A DNA stretch of 22,121 bases, taken from an uncultured Collinsella sp. (GTDB lineage Bacteria; Actinomycetota; Coriobacteriia; Coriobacteriales; Coriobacteriaceae). The stretch lies in contig UREE01000030.1 of the NCBI GenBank assembly GCA_900546825.1, positions 1 through 22,121 on the forward strand, in the 5' to 3' direction. The notes below the pieces were generated by a model, which saw nothing but the letters and a program-made list of their open reading frames with translations, was not told where the DNA came from and did not search any database. The position numbers and the translations under genes were made by a program. The stretch's first letter is position 1, and each line of letters opens with the position of its first letter. Below are positions 6,755 to 14,212 of the stretch, one piece after another.

Positions 6755-7936
6755 TTACCCGCGCGGGTTGATTTTATCACGTAGCGACTTGAGGTTCTCA
6801 AGCGCAGCGTTGAGCGTCTCGTCTCGCTTGGCAAAGTGGAAACGAATCAGATGGTTGACGGGCTCGCGGAAGAAGCTCGAGCCCGGAACGGCGCCCACGC
6901 CCACCTTGGAGGCCAAATCCTCACAGAAGTCGAGGTCGCTGTCATAGCCAAACTCCGAGATATCCATCATCACATAGTAGGCGCCCTGCGGCACGTTGTG
7001 CTCAAGACCGATGCTATCGAGCCCCTGACAGAATAGGTCGCGCTTGGCGGTGTAGAGGTCGAGGACCTCCTGGTAATAGCTGTCGTCGAATTTGAGGGCG
7101 GTGACGACAGCTTCCTGCAGGGGAGCGGCAGCACCCACGGTGAGGAAGTCGTGGACCTTTTTAATGCGCTCGGTGATCTGGGCCGGGGCGATGGTGTAGC
7201 CCAGACGCCAGCCGGTGATGGAGTAGGTCTTGGACAGCGAGCTGCAGCTGATGGTGCGCTCAAACATGCCGGGCAGCGTGGCCATATAGACGTGCTCGTG
7301 GGGCGCGTAGACGATGTGCTCGTAGACCTCGTCGGTGATGCAGTAGGTGTCGTACTTTTTGCAGAGGTCGGCGATTAAGGTGAGCTCCTCGCGCGTAAAG
7401 ACCTTGCCGCAGGGGTTGGAAGGGTTGCACAGGACGATGGCCTTGGGATCGTTGTCGCGGAAGGCCGCCTCGAGTGTCTCGCGGTCAAAGTCGAACGCAG
7501 GTGGGTTAAGCGGCACGTAGATGGGCTCGGCACCCGAGAGGATCGTGTCGGCGCCGTAGTTCTCGTAGAATGGCGAGAAGATGACGACCTTGTCGCCGGG
7601 GTTTGTGACCGTCATCATGGCGGCCATCATGGCCTCGGTGGAGCCGCAGGTGACCACGATGTTCTCGTTGGGGTTGATCGGCATGCCCATAAAGTGCTCC
7701 TGCTTGGCGGCAAGCGCCTCACGCATGGCCTGGGAGCCCCAGGTGATGGAGTACTGGTGATAGAGCGGCTTGGGGTCGCTGGCGATGGCGCTCAGGCTGT
7801 TGAGCAGCTGCGCCGGGGGATCGAAGTCGGGGAAGCCCTGCGACAGGTTGACGGCGCCATACTTATTGGAGATGCGCGTCATGCGGCGGATGACCGAATC
7901 GGTAAACGTTGCCGTACGGTTGGAGAGTTCTTTCAT
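6755..7936 (-). CDS. Class I/II pyridoxal-phosphate aminotransferase
   Basis: A fold-type I PLP enzyme that moves an amino group between an amino acid and a 2-oxo acid in the cytoplasm. At 393 aa it has the usual family length. Landmarks are: N-terminal LSQGFPDFDPP (31-41), CGSTEAM (98-103), NPSNPCG (171-177), the PLP-contacting TDEVYE (201-206), the Schiff-base lysine in SLSKTYSITGWRLGY (K236), and a C-terminal substrate arginine in LIRFHFAK. The sequence is closest in style to the kynurenine/methionine/aspartate aminotransferase group (YbdL, PatA-like); the substrate cannot be fixed from sequence. The ATG at 7936 is preferred to one at 7954 because GAAAGGA sits 6-12 nt upstream of it. It is a single-gene unit with its own terminator. 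Confidence 0.92.
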   Translation of the reverse strand: MKELSNRTATFTDSVIRRMTRISNKYGAVNLSQGFPDFDPPAQLLNSLSAIASDPKPLYHQYSITWGSQAMREALAAKQEHFMGMPINPNENIVVTCGSTEAMMAAMMTVTNPGDKVVIFSPFYENYGADTILSGAEPIYVPLNPPAFDFDRETLEAAFRDNDPKAIVLCNPSNPCGKVFTREELTLIADLCKKYDTYCITDEVYEHIVYAPHEHVYMATLPGMFERTISCSSLSKTYSITGWRLGYTIAPAQITERIKKVHDFLTVGAAAPLQEAVVTALKFDDSYYQEVLDLYTAKRDLFCQGLDSIGLEHNVPQGAYYVMMDISEFGYDSDLDFCEDLASKVGVGAVPGSSFFREPVNHLIRFHFAKRDETLNAALENLKSLRDKINPRG

Positions 7937-8046
7937 GCTTGTCCTTTCGAGCATTTGCAGTGGGGCAAGTTTACTCCTATGAAACCGGTGGGAATTGCTC
8001 GAAATGGTCTCGAAAAACTCTTTTCAAAATTCTTGAAAATTGGGGC

Positions 8047-8075
8047 TTGCATCGCGTGGCGTTCCTTGCAATAAT
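8047..8075 (+). promoter_or_regulatory. Promoter of the tRNA-His/tRNA-Lys unit
   Basis: TTGCAT (8047-8052) and AATAAT (8070-8075) are separated by 17 bp. Transcription would start near 8082, about 20 nt before tRNA-His. The sequence is close to the vegetative consensus, as expected for stable RNA genes. Confidence 0.75.
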
Positions 8076-8101
8076 AATCGAGCGCGAAGCGCACAGGACA
8101 C

Positions 8102-8179
8102 GGTGGGTGTAGCTCAGTTGGCTAGAGCGACGGGTTGTGGTCCCGTAGGTCGAGGGTTCGAGTCCCTTTACCCACCCCA
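8102..8179 (+). tRNA. tRNA-His (anticodon GTG)
   Basis: The acceptor stem GTGGGTG (8103-8109) pairs with TACCCAC (8169-8175). The extra G at -1 (8102) faces C73 (8176), the hallmark of tRNA-His. The anticodon GTG is at 8137-8139 in the loop TTGTGGT between ACGGG and CCCGT. The T-loop is GGGTTCGAGTCCC, and the 3' CCA is encoded (8177-8179). Confidence 0.97.
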
Positions 8180-8201
8180 GTTCTTGCTTCGTGTTGATAT
8201 C

Positions 8202-8277
8202 GGGTCGTTAGCTCAGTTGGTAGAGCAGGGGACTCTTAATCCCAAGGTCCAGGGTTCGACCCCCTGACGGCCCACCA
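8202..8277 (+). tRNA. tRNA-Lys (anticodon CTT)
   Basis: The acceptor stem GGGTCGT (8202-8208) pairs with ACGGCCC (8267-8273), with discriminator A8274 and encoded CCA (8275-8277). The anticodon loop CTCTTAA gives CTT at 8235-8237. The T-arm is AGGGTTCGACCCCCT. It lies 22 nt after tRNA-His, so both are probably cut from one precursor. Confidence 0.97.
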
Positions 8278-8286
8278 AAGATTGTT

Positions 8287-8318
8287 AAGACGGTCAACTT
8301 CGGTTGGCCGTCTTTTTT
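8287..8318 (+). terminator. Terminator of the tRNA unit
   Basis: AAGACGGTCAAC (8287-8298) pairs with GTTGGCCGTCTT (8303-8314), with one wobble, around a TTCG tetraloop, followed by TTTTTT (8313-8318). It starts 10 nt after tRNA-Lys. Confidence 0.93.
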
Positions 8319-8360
8319 ATTAACCTCGCATGAGGCTGAACCCGTAAGGGCACAGACGCT

Positions 8361-9221
8361 TTACAAGTCGAGCCTGCCCTGGGGGTCGGTGAATCCGTCT
8401 GTACCCTCCTTGAGCTTTTTCTCGTCTGCTTTCACGCGACGTTCGAGCTTCTTTGTATCTTCGGCAGGCGGTAGGTTCTCGGGTACAATTCCGCGGTCGA
8501 TGAGGCTGCCACGCACGCTTGTGTTGTTCTCGACGTGCTCTTGCTTGATCTTGTCCAGACCGTACAGGTCGTGTTCCTCGGCGTTGAAGGCCGTCATCGA
8601 GTTCGTAAGGTCCTTTGCTTTGATGAGGACATCGGCTAACCTGTCCGCCAATGCCGCGCTCTTGGGTATGCCGAGCTGCTGCTTCATTTCCGCCGTGCTT
8701 CTGCCGCCGAATAACGCTTCATCGCCCTTCGACTTGATGATCGCGAATCCTTTGGAGTCCACGCCGCGTTTGAATGCAATACCCGAGAGCTGTTTCTCTG
8801 AATCGGATAGCGAGTGGCGCGCCTGTAAGCGCTGAATCTCTGCGAAGCGCTGCTCTATGAGCTCTTGGCGGCGCGTCTGCACGGCAAAGTATGCTTGGGC
8901 GAGTGCAATCTCTGGCTTGTTTGAATCTCCGTTCTGGGCGATTAAATAGCATGCATAACGCGTAAGCTTGTAGTCTTTAACCGCACGAGCGGCGACACCG
9001 GCAGTTACCATTTTCGTGGTGTCACGAAAATGGGAATCAACTGGAGTTTTATTTGTTTCGCACGAGACTTTTGCCCTCTTAACAACTTCGGCGAAGTTCT
9101 CCCATCGAGTGTATCCCATGGGTTCCATTAAATCGCGTGCGAGCCAATACTCAACGCCGTCTTCCACATTGGCGTAGCTATCAAGTTTGACACGCCACTT
9201 CTCGATATCTCTACTGTCCAT
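8361..9221 (-). CDS. dinD: DNA-damage-inducible protein D (DinD-like)
   Basis: This 286-aa protein matches the DinD family. It has an N-terminal BRO-N-like region (about 20-110: EYWLARDLMEPMGYTRWENF, DSHFRDTTKM, YKLTRYACYLIAQNGD). A helical, charged middle follows (RRQELIEQRFAEIQRLQ), then the conserved AFKRGVDSKGF and ALFGG segments. In E. coli, DinD is SOS-induced and inhibits RecA filaments; that role is family knowledge and not shown here. The ATG at 9221 has GAGGAGGAG immediately upstream. No actinobacterial or E. coli LexA box was seen in 9222-9382, so SOS control is unproven. The gene looks less GC-rich than its neighbours and sits next to tRNA genes, which could mean acquisition. It carries a perfect 11-bp inverted repeat inside the coding region (9008-9033). 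Confidence 0.87.
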   Translation of the reverse strand: MDSRDIEKWRVKLDSYANVEDGVEYWLARDLMEPMGYTRWENFAEVVKRAKVSCETNKTPVDSHFRDTTKMVTAGVAARAVKDYKLTRYACYLIAQNGDSNKPEIALAQAYFAVQTRRQELIEQRFAEIQRLQARHSLSDSEKQLSGIAFKRGVDSKGFAIIKSKGDEALFGGRSTAEMKQQLGIPKSAALADRLADVLIKAKDLTNSMTAFNAEEHDLYGLDKIKQEHVENNTSVRGSLIDRGIVPENLPPAEDTKKLERRVKADEKKLKEGTDGFTDPQGRLDL

Positions 9222-9304
9222 ATCTCCTCCTCGCTGGTCTATTGTCTATGCAGGCTTTGCACGCTCTGTATTCGGAATAAGGATACGCTGCCGTGCGGAC
9301 ACGA

Positions 9305-9340
9305 ATGGGCCCCGTGCCACTTCGAGCTCACGGGGCCCAT
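9305..9340 (-). terminator. Perfect GC-rich hairpin after the flavoprotein gene
   Basis: A 12-bp perfect stem (ATGGGCCCCGTG at 9305-9316 with CACGGGGCCCAT at 9329-9340) with a 12-nt loop, 42 nt past the stop of the flavoprotein gene. There is no T run on either strand. It may be a U-poor terminator or an mRNA-stabilising hairpin between this gene and dinD. Confidence 0.55.
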
Positions 9341-9382
9341 AGATATCGATTAGTTGTGTTCTGCTTTAGATAGGTGTCCAGT

Positions 9383-10909
9383 TTAATTCGCTCGATAGTG
9401 CGAGCCCAGGCTTTCGGTTCGGTTGCGCATGGCTTTGACCATTTCCTGTGCTAGTTGAATCTGCGACTGTATGCGGGCGAGCGCAGCGATTTCGCTGTCG
9501 TTGGCATGCGGCTTATTTAGAGCTGTGGCATCATCTTGAATGTTTTCAAGCTCGTGTAGTGCCTCGGATAGGCCTGTTTCGGTCCTGTTGATCATGCAAT
9601 AGGTGCTCATCGTGTGCCTTAGGCTGTGTGTCAGGCGTTCGGCATCTGTTGCGGCTATGCCGTACTGGGGGAGGGCGATATCCGCCTTCAGGGCTGTCTC
9701 GGGCTCTTTCTGTGCTGCTTGGGCTGCCGATGCGCCTGCGATGCGCCCGAACACGATGCCGTTGGCGCTTGACAAGCCACCAATGCGGTCGGCGCCGTGC
9801 ATGCCGCCTGTCGCCTCGCCGCAAGCGTAGAGGCCCTCAACGCCCGTTTGCGCGGTCTTATCGATCTTGATGCCGCCGTTAGCGGCGTGGGCATACATCG
9901 CAACGCGCATCTCGTCAGTCGGGGCGATGCCGTGCTCGTCTTGCAGCCAGGTGGCAAAGGTCTGCACAAACTCTGGGACATCCTCGCGGGGAAAGTCGTA
10001 GTGGAGTGCCAGGCCTTCGACACCTGCCTGATCGATGACGAGATCGATGGCGCTGGAAGCCAGGCGCGAAGTGAAGGGACCGTATCCGGAGCGTTGCTCA
10101 AGCAGGTCGTCCAGCTTGTCGTCGGCAATATCTACCGGCTGGTCTACATGTACGTAGCGCCAGGTTTTCTCGTTGAAGACCAGGTTGCGCTTGGGCTCGA
10201 TGAAACCGGGCATCATCTGCATGAACTCTATATTAGTAAGTGTTGCGCCGTGCGCCAGCGCGATGGCCTGCGAGGAGCTGAGCACATCAGCCGACGTAAG
10301 GCTGCGCTCGAACAGGCCGCCTGTGCCACCGGTTGCGATGATCGTGGCCTTGGCAGCAAAGGGCACGATTCGATTTTCGGTGAGGTCGTAGAGCACGGTT
10401 CCGGTTATTCTACCGTTCGTGTCCTCAACAAGGTCGATAAGCTCATAGCGGGGGAGCAGGCGAATGCCGAGTGACTCGATTCGGGTCGTCAGAGCGTCCT
10501 CAAGGGGCTTGCGGGTGAGGCCGCGCCACATGCGCGTCTTGTGGTCAAAGCAGGGGATAAACTGCTTTTGCTGGGCGCTCTCGGCATTTTGTGGGCGTTG
10601 AAGTTCAACACCCAGATCCCGTTCGAGCCATGTAATTGCCTGGGGAATGCCGCGGACAAACGTCTGGACAAGCTCGGGGTCGGCGACGCCGCCACCAACG
10701 GTCTGGATGGTGTCGATGAGGTCTTGTTCGTCGTCTTCGTTAACGGGTCCGATAAGCCCCAGGCCCCAGGTGCCCGGGAAGAAGCTCGATCCACTCATAG
10801 TCTTTCCGGCGCTTGCCACAGTGACGGTTGCACCCGTGCGTGCCGCTTCGATGGCGGCGCAAAGGCCCGCAATGCCAGATCCAATTACCAGTACGTCAGT
10901 CGATTCCAT
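9383..10909 (-). CDS. FAD-dependent oxidoreductase, fumarate reductase/L-aspartate oxidase-like
   Basis: A flavoprotein of 508 aa related to fumarate reductase/succinate dehydrogenase flavoprotein subunits and NadB. The FAD dinucleotide fold opens at DVLVIGSGIAGLCAAIEAAR (5-24), with IIATGGTGGLF in the middle. The C-terminal FAD-binding signature GGIKIDKT...GLYACGEATGGMHGADRIGG lies at about 343-382. The final ~100 residues are helical, with RTETGLSEAL as in the succinate dehydrogenase C-terminal domain. There is no signal peptide or FMN domain, so it is cytoplasmic. No iron-sulfur or membrane subunit and no nadA or nadC lie beside it, so the substrate cannot be named. The ATG at 10909 is chosen for its GAAAGGA site; an upstream in-frame start at 10966 has none. 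It appears to be transcribed alone. Confidence 0.85.
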   Translation of the reverse strand: MESTDVLVIGSGIAGLCAAIEAARTGATVTVASAGKTMSGSSFFPGTWGLGLIGPVNEDDEQDLIDTIQTVGGGVADPELVQTFVRGIPQAITWLERDLGVELQRPQNAESAQQKQFIPCFDHKTRMWRGLTRKPLEDALTTRIESLGIRLLPRYELIDLVEDTNGRITGTVLYDLTENRIVPFAAKATIIATGGTGGLFERSLTSADVLSSSQAIALAHGATLTNIEFMQMMPGFIEPKRNLVFNEKTWRYVHVDQPVDIADDKLDDLLEQRSGYGPFTSRLASSAIDLVIDQAGVEGLALHYDFPREDVPEFVQTFATWLQDEHGIAPTDEMRVAMYAHAANGGIKIDKTAQTGVEGLYACGEATGGMHGADRIGGLSSANGIVFGRIAGASAAQAAQKEPETALKADIALPQYGIAATDAERLTHSLRHTMSTYCMINRTETGLSEALHELENIQDDATALNKPHANDSEIAALARIQSQIQLAQEMVKAMRNRTESLGSHYRAN

Positions 10910-11094
10910 CGGATTCCTTTCTCGTCCGGCGCATTGTCGCACGGGTGATCGGCAATGGGGCCGCAAAGACTCGGCAAATCGGTAAAGGGCAAATATGGCA
11001 GGGGGGCGTCATGGACGCTCTGGCGCTCCGTCTCATCACATCTCGTATTTCGCCCCAACTGATATATCGGCATTAGCTACCCTGCGACAGCGCA

Positions 11095-11131
11095 AACAAA
11101 AAGAGCCGCCACCTTAAAAGGTAGCGGCTCT
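11095..11131 (-). terminator. Terminator of the NifU-like/GGGtGRT operon
   Basis: AGAGCCGCCACCTT (11102-11115) pairs with AAGGTAGCGGCTCT (11118-11131). The single mismatch on the plus strand is a G-U pair in the minus-strand RNA, which ends in TTTTTG. It lies 35 nt past the stop at 11166. Confidence 0.9.
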
Positions 11132-11165
11132 AAAGCTCAACTATATGAGCATCGCGCGGGCGCGA

Positions 11166-12170
11166 TTAGGCCTTGAGGGCCTCCTCGACGGCGACAGCGC
11201 AGGCGACGGTGGCACCGACCATGGGGTTATTGCCCATGCCGATGAGACCCATCATGTCGACATGCGCAGGCACGGAGGAAGAACCGGCGAACTGGGCGTC
11301 GGAGTGCATGCGGCCCATGGTGTCGGTCATGCCGTAAGAGGCAGGGCCGGCGCCCATGTTGTCCGGGTGCAGGGTACGGCCAGTGCCGCCACCAGAAGCG
11401 ACGGAGAAGTACTTCTTGCCAGCCTCGAGGCGCTCCTTCTTGTAGGTGCCAGCGACGGGGTGCTGGAAGCGCGTGGGGTTGGTGGAGTTACCGGTGATCG
11501 AGATGTCGACGTTCTCGTGCCACATGATGGCAACGCCCTCGCGGACGTCGTCGGAGCCGTAGCAGTTAACGGCAGCGCGGGGACCATCGGAGTAGGGGAT
11601 GGTCTCGACGACCTTGAGCTCGCCCGTGTAGTAGTCGAACTGGGTCTTTACATAAGTGAAGCCGTTGATGCGGGCGATGATCTGGGCGGCGTCCTTGCCC
11701 AGACCGTTGAGGATAACGCGCAGCGGCTTCTTGCGAGCCTTGTTGGCGTTCAGAGCCAGGCCGATAGCGCCCTCGGCGGCAGCGAAGGATTCGTGGCCGG
11801 CCAGGAAGGCAAAGCACTCGGTGTCGTCGGAGAGCAGCATAGCGCCCAGGTTGCCGTGGCCCAGACCGACCTTGCGGTCCTCGGCGACGGAGCCGGGAAC
11901 GGTGAAGGCCTGGATGCCCTCGCCGATGATGGCAGCAGCCTCAGAAGCGGACTTGGCGCCACGCTTGACAGCGAGAGCGCAACCGAGGGTGTAGGCCCAC
12001 TCGGCGTTCTGGAAGGCGATGGACTGGGTGTTGTTGACGATCTCACGCGGGTTGAAGCCCTTGTCGGTGCAGATCTGCAGAGCTTCCTCGAGGGAGGCGA
12101 TGCCGTTGTCGGCGAGGCACTTGTTGATCTTGTCAGCGCGGCGCTCGTAACCTTCGAACGTAACAGTCAT
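11166..12170 (-). CDS. GGGtGRT family protein (uncharacterised)
   Basis: This 334-aa protein belongs to the family named after its GGGTGRT motif, here at residues 260-266. The motif is embedded in a glycine/methionine-rich, highly conserved C-terminal stretch (TLHPDNMGAGPASYGMTDTM, then SSSVPAHVDMMGLIGMGNNP). It has no signal peptide or clear membrane helix; five cysteines (18, 34, 64, 119, 203) are spread without a CxxC pattern. To my knowledge the family has no established biochemical function. It starts 18 nt after the NifU-like gene with a strong GGGAGG site, so the two are co-transcribed, pointing to a job tied to iron-sulfur clusters or to a modification built on that scaffold (inference). 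An operon terminator follows. Confidence 0.93.
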   Translation of the reverse strand: MTVTFEGYERRADKINKCLADNGIASLEEALQICTDKGFNPREIVNNTQSIAFQNAEWAYTLGCALAVKRGAKSASEAAAIIGEGIQAFTVPGSVAEDRKVGLGHGNLGAMLLSDDTECFAFLAGHESFAAAEGAIGLALNANKARKKPLRVILNGLGKDAAQIIARINGFTYVKTQFDYYTGELKVVETIPYSDGPRAAVNCYGSDDVREGVAIMWHENVDISITGNSTNPTRFQHPVAGTYKKERLEAGKKYFSVASGGGTGRTLHPDNMGAGPASYGMTDTMGRMHSDAQFAGSSSVPAHVDMMGLIGMGNNPMVGATVACAVAVEEALKA

Positions 12171-12188
12171 AGTTATTTCCCTCCCTTT

Positions 12189-12923
12189 CTACTCGTGAAC
12201 CGGGAACACGCTGGCGACGGAGTGAGTCTCCTCGTCGGTGCGCGGGTCGATGTACTTGGCAGCGTTCTCCCACTGACCATAGTGGCCCATAGCGCCAGCG
12301 ATGGCCTCCTCGGGGGTCTTGCCGGCCTTGACGGCGTCGGTGAACTTGCCGAGGTTCAGGAACTCGAATGCGATGATCTCGTTCTTGTCGTTGAGAGCCA
12401 TGCGGGTGACGTAGCCCTGAGCGAGCTCGAGGTAACGAGCGCCCTTGGCCTTGGTGCCGAACATGGTGCCGACCTGAGAGCGAAGGCCCTTGCCGAGGTC
12501 GTCGAGGGAGGCGCCCACGGGCAGGCCGCCCTCGGAGAACGCGGTCTGGCTGCGGCCGTAAACGATCTGCAGGAAGATCTCGCGCATAGCAACGTTGATG
12601 GCGTCGCAGACGAGGTCGGTGTTGAGGGCCTCGAGGATGGTCTTACCGGGAAGGATCTCGGAAGCCATGGCGGCAGAGTGGGTCATGCCCGAGCAGCCGA
12701 TGGTCTCAACGAGGGCCTCCTCGATGATGCCGTCCTTGACGTTCAGCGTGAGCTTGCAGGCGCCCTGCTGAGGTGCGCACCAACCCACACCGTGCGTAAG
12801 ACCGGAGATGTCGGAAATCTCCTTAGCCTGGACCCACTTGCCCTCCTCGGGGATGGGTGCGGGGCCGTGGTATGCACCCTTGGCAACGGGGCACATGTTC
12901 TCCACTTCCTGTGAGTACTGCAT
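12189..12923 (-). CDS. NifU-like iron-sulfur cluster assembly scaffold protein
   Basis: A 244-aa protein with an N-terminal NifU/IscU-like domain. GWCAPQQGACKLTLNVKDG (48-65) is followed by ETIGCSGMTHSAAMASEIL (73-91), then NTDLVCDAIN with C106. This mirrors the three-cysteine pattern of NifU_N scaffolds (candidates C49 or C56, C77, C106), although spacing around the first cysteine differs and C11 is additional. Residues ~125-244 form an extension absent from IscU/SufU, including GHYGQWENAAKYIDP. Such scaffolds hold a nascent Fe-S cluster or zinc and sulfur in the cytoplasm. The ATG at 12923 has GAGAGGAGAGG directly upstream and is favoured over one at 13007. It is the first gene of the operon with the GGGtGRT gene. 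A -10-like TATTAT lies at 13017-13022 (minus) without a clear -35. Confidence 0.88.
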   Translation of the reverse strand: MQYSQEVENMCPVAKGAYHGPAPIPEEGKWVQAKEISDISGLTHGVGWCAPQQGACKLTLNVKDGIIEEALVETIGCSGMTHSAAMASEILPGKTILEALNTDLVCDAINVAMREIFLQIVYGRSQTAFSEGGLPVGASLDDLGKGLRSQVGTMFGTKAKGARYLELAQGYVTRMALNDKNEIIAFEFLNLGKFTDAVKAGKTPEEAIAGAMGHYGQWENAAKYIDPRTDEETHSVASVFPVHE

Positions 12924-13326
12924 GCCTCTCCTCTCTATCGTGTTGGCGTCCCGTCTGGGGGTCGTGGCTGGCGATTGCCGGGCGACCCTTCGAAAGGGAC
13001 ATGACATGCAGCCCCTATAATACCGCGAAATGCACGGAATATTCGGCGAACGGCTCAGTTTTCGTAGCGAGAAGTCCGGAAGTTTTAATTGAAACGGTTT
13101 AACTCTATGTTCCGTGGTCGCGAACTTCCGTAGAGGGGGTCCGTCTTTGGCAAGCTTTTGGTCAGCTCTTGTAAGCGTTGCATGGGTTGACCTGTTGCAA
13201 CGGTGCCGTTCACCGCCCGTTTACTGCCTTTGGCCGCGCGAGTGTATTGTTTTGCGTGAATGTTTTGATGGCACGCTTCAATCGTGCTGTATTGGATGGC
13301 AAGCAGATCCCGGCGAAGGGAGCGCC
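12924..13326. other. Intergenic region between divergent NifU-like and RAYT-like genes
   Basis: This 403-base stretch has no convincing gene. It holds a candidate minus-strand -10 (TATTAT, 13017-13022) for the NifU-like operon. A spaced inverted repeat, CGGAAGTT (13077-13084) and AACTTCCG (13123-13130), is present. A hairpin pairs CGTTGC (13176-13181) with GCAACG (13197-13202), with TTGACC in its loop, upstream of the RAYT-like gene. Divergent promoters are expected here, but none matches the consensus well. The palindromes could be operators or REP-type repeats. Confidence 0.4.
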
Positions 13327-14127
13327 ATGCAGCGCGTTTGGAGAACGGTTACTGGCTTTTACTATGTCTGTGCCCGCGGTACGGACAAGCAGCTCATCTT
13401 TGAGGGCGATGAAGACCGGTGGGAGTTTTTGGAGCTGATGCGCGACTGCTGCCGCGAGGCGGGCGTGACGGTTATCGCCTGGTGCCTTATGGGTAATCAC
13501 GTGCATTTGGTGCTTGCAGATTACGAGGACAGGATGAGCGCGGCGATGCACCGGCTGCTTTTGACGTACGCGCGGCGGTTCAATAAACGCACGGGGCGCA
13601 CAGGCCATCTGTTCCAGAACCGTTTTGACCGGCGCTCGCTCGATACCGACTGGCAGGTGATGGAGGCTATTCGCTCCGTACACGCCGATCCACAGGAGGC
13701 GGGCGTTAGCCTAATCGAGCGTTATCCCTGGAGCAGCCTTGCCGAGTATCTGAGAGCGTATGACAACGATACGACGAGGGGATTTTCGGACCCTTCTTGT
13801 GTGCTTGAGCTCTTTGAGTCTGCCAAGGGGTTTCTGGATTATTCTCTGTCGATGCCCGATGGTTCCGATCCGGTGATTCACGATATGGATGAGACAGAGT
13901 GGGAGCGGCGTGCGTTTGCCGACAAGATGGCGAAGCGCCTGGGCGTGCCGCTCAACGAACTCAAGACCGTAGCGCCCTCGCGGCGAGATGGAATCATTTT
14001 CGCCCTGCACAATGTCGGCTACACGGTGCGCGAGATCGAACGGTATACGGGAATCAGCAAGAGTACCGTCTCTCGTATCGTGCGCGCTTATGCGCGGGTG
14101 AATGCTCAGGCTGAGGGCTCGGAATAG
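13327..14127 (+). CDS. RAYT-like protein (REP-associated Y1 transposase family) with apparent loss of catalytic tyrosine
   Basis: A 266-aa member of the Y1/HUH TnpA_REP (RAYT) family, whose active members nick single-stranded REP palindromes. The HUH metal motif is intact in AWCLMGNHVHLVL (H58, H60), followed by YARRFNKRTGRTGHLFQNRF (81-100) and YPWSSLAEYL (133-142), all typical. In the helix that normally reads RYIHxNPVxAG, this protein reads RSVHADPQEAG (116-126), so the nucleophilic tyrosine (Y115 in E. coli RayT) is replaced by Ser117. Residues ~200-258 form an extra helix-turn-helix domain (TVREIERYTGISKSTVSRIV). The ATG at 13327 has GAAGGGA 6 nt upstream. It is the only plus-strand gene between two Fe-S operons. 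It could be a domesticated DNA-binding protein rather than a transposase; that is inference. Confidence 0.85.
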   Translation: MQRVWRTVTGFYYVCARGTDKQLIFEGDEDRWEFLELMRDCCREAGVTVIAWCLMGNHVHLVLADYEDRMSAAMHRLLLTYARRFNKRTGRTGHLFQNRFDRRSLDTDWQVMEAIRSVHADPQEAGVSLIERYPWSSLAEYLRAYDNDTTRGFSDPSCVLELFESAKGFLDYSLSMPDGSDPVIHDMDETEWERRAFADKMAKRLGVPLNELKTVAPSRRDGIIFALHNVGYTVREIERYTGISKSTVSRIVRAYARVNAQAEGSE

Positions 14128-14164
14128 AAAATGGCCGAACCACTCTTGTCAAGCGATTCGGCCA
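14128..14164 (-). terminator. Terminator of the suf operon
   Basis: TGGCCGAA (14132-14139) pairs perfectly with TTCGGCCA (14157-14164) around a 17-nt loop. On the minus strand it is followed by TTTTC (14131-14127), which fits a terminator for sufU. On the plus strand no T run follows, but it may also protect the RAYT-like transcript end. Confidence 0.75.
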
Positions 14165-14181
14165 ACAAAATTCTTAAGATT

Positions 14182-14212
14182 TGGGACAAATACTACTGAT
14201 TATTTTGTCCCG
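14182..14212. promoter_or_regulatory. Palindrome TGGGACAAA-N13-TTTGTCCC at the end of the suf operon
   Basis: The left half TGGGACAAA is at 14182-14190, followed by a 13-nt spacer and TTTGTCCCG at 14204-14212. The right part encodes the last codons of SufU and the spacer contains its stop. The 18-mer CTTAAGATTTGGGACAAA (14173-14190) is identical to 19603-19620 in front of the Rrf2 gene. It is a third copy of the sites found between sufC and the Rrf2 gene. Confidence 0.6.

Noticed and set aside
8250..8277. tRNA-Lys 3' end as an integration (att) site next to dinD
   Set aside because: No repeat of the tRNA 3' sequence was found on the far side of dinD (9222-9382), and there is no integrase in the window.
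9222..9382. LexA/SOS box upstream of dinD
   Set aside because: No CGAAC-N4-GTTCG or CTGT-N8-ACAG palindrome was found by eye.
11145..12914. Long open frame (589 codons) on the plus strand opposite the GGGtGRT and NifU-like genes
   Set aside because: It is the antisense of two strongly supported genes, has no ribosome site and its translation is a repetitive Gly/Val/Asp/Leu product typical of antisense frames in GC-rich DNA.
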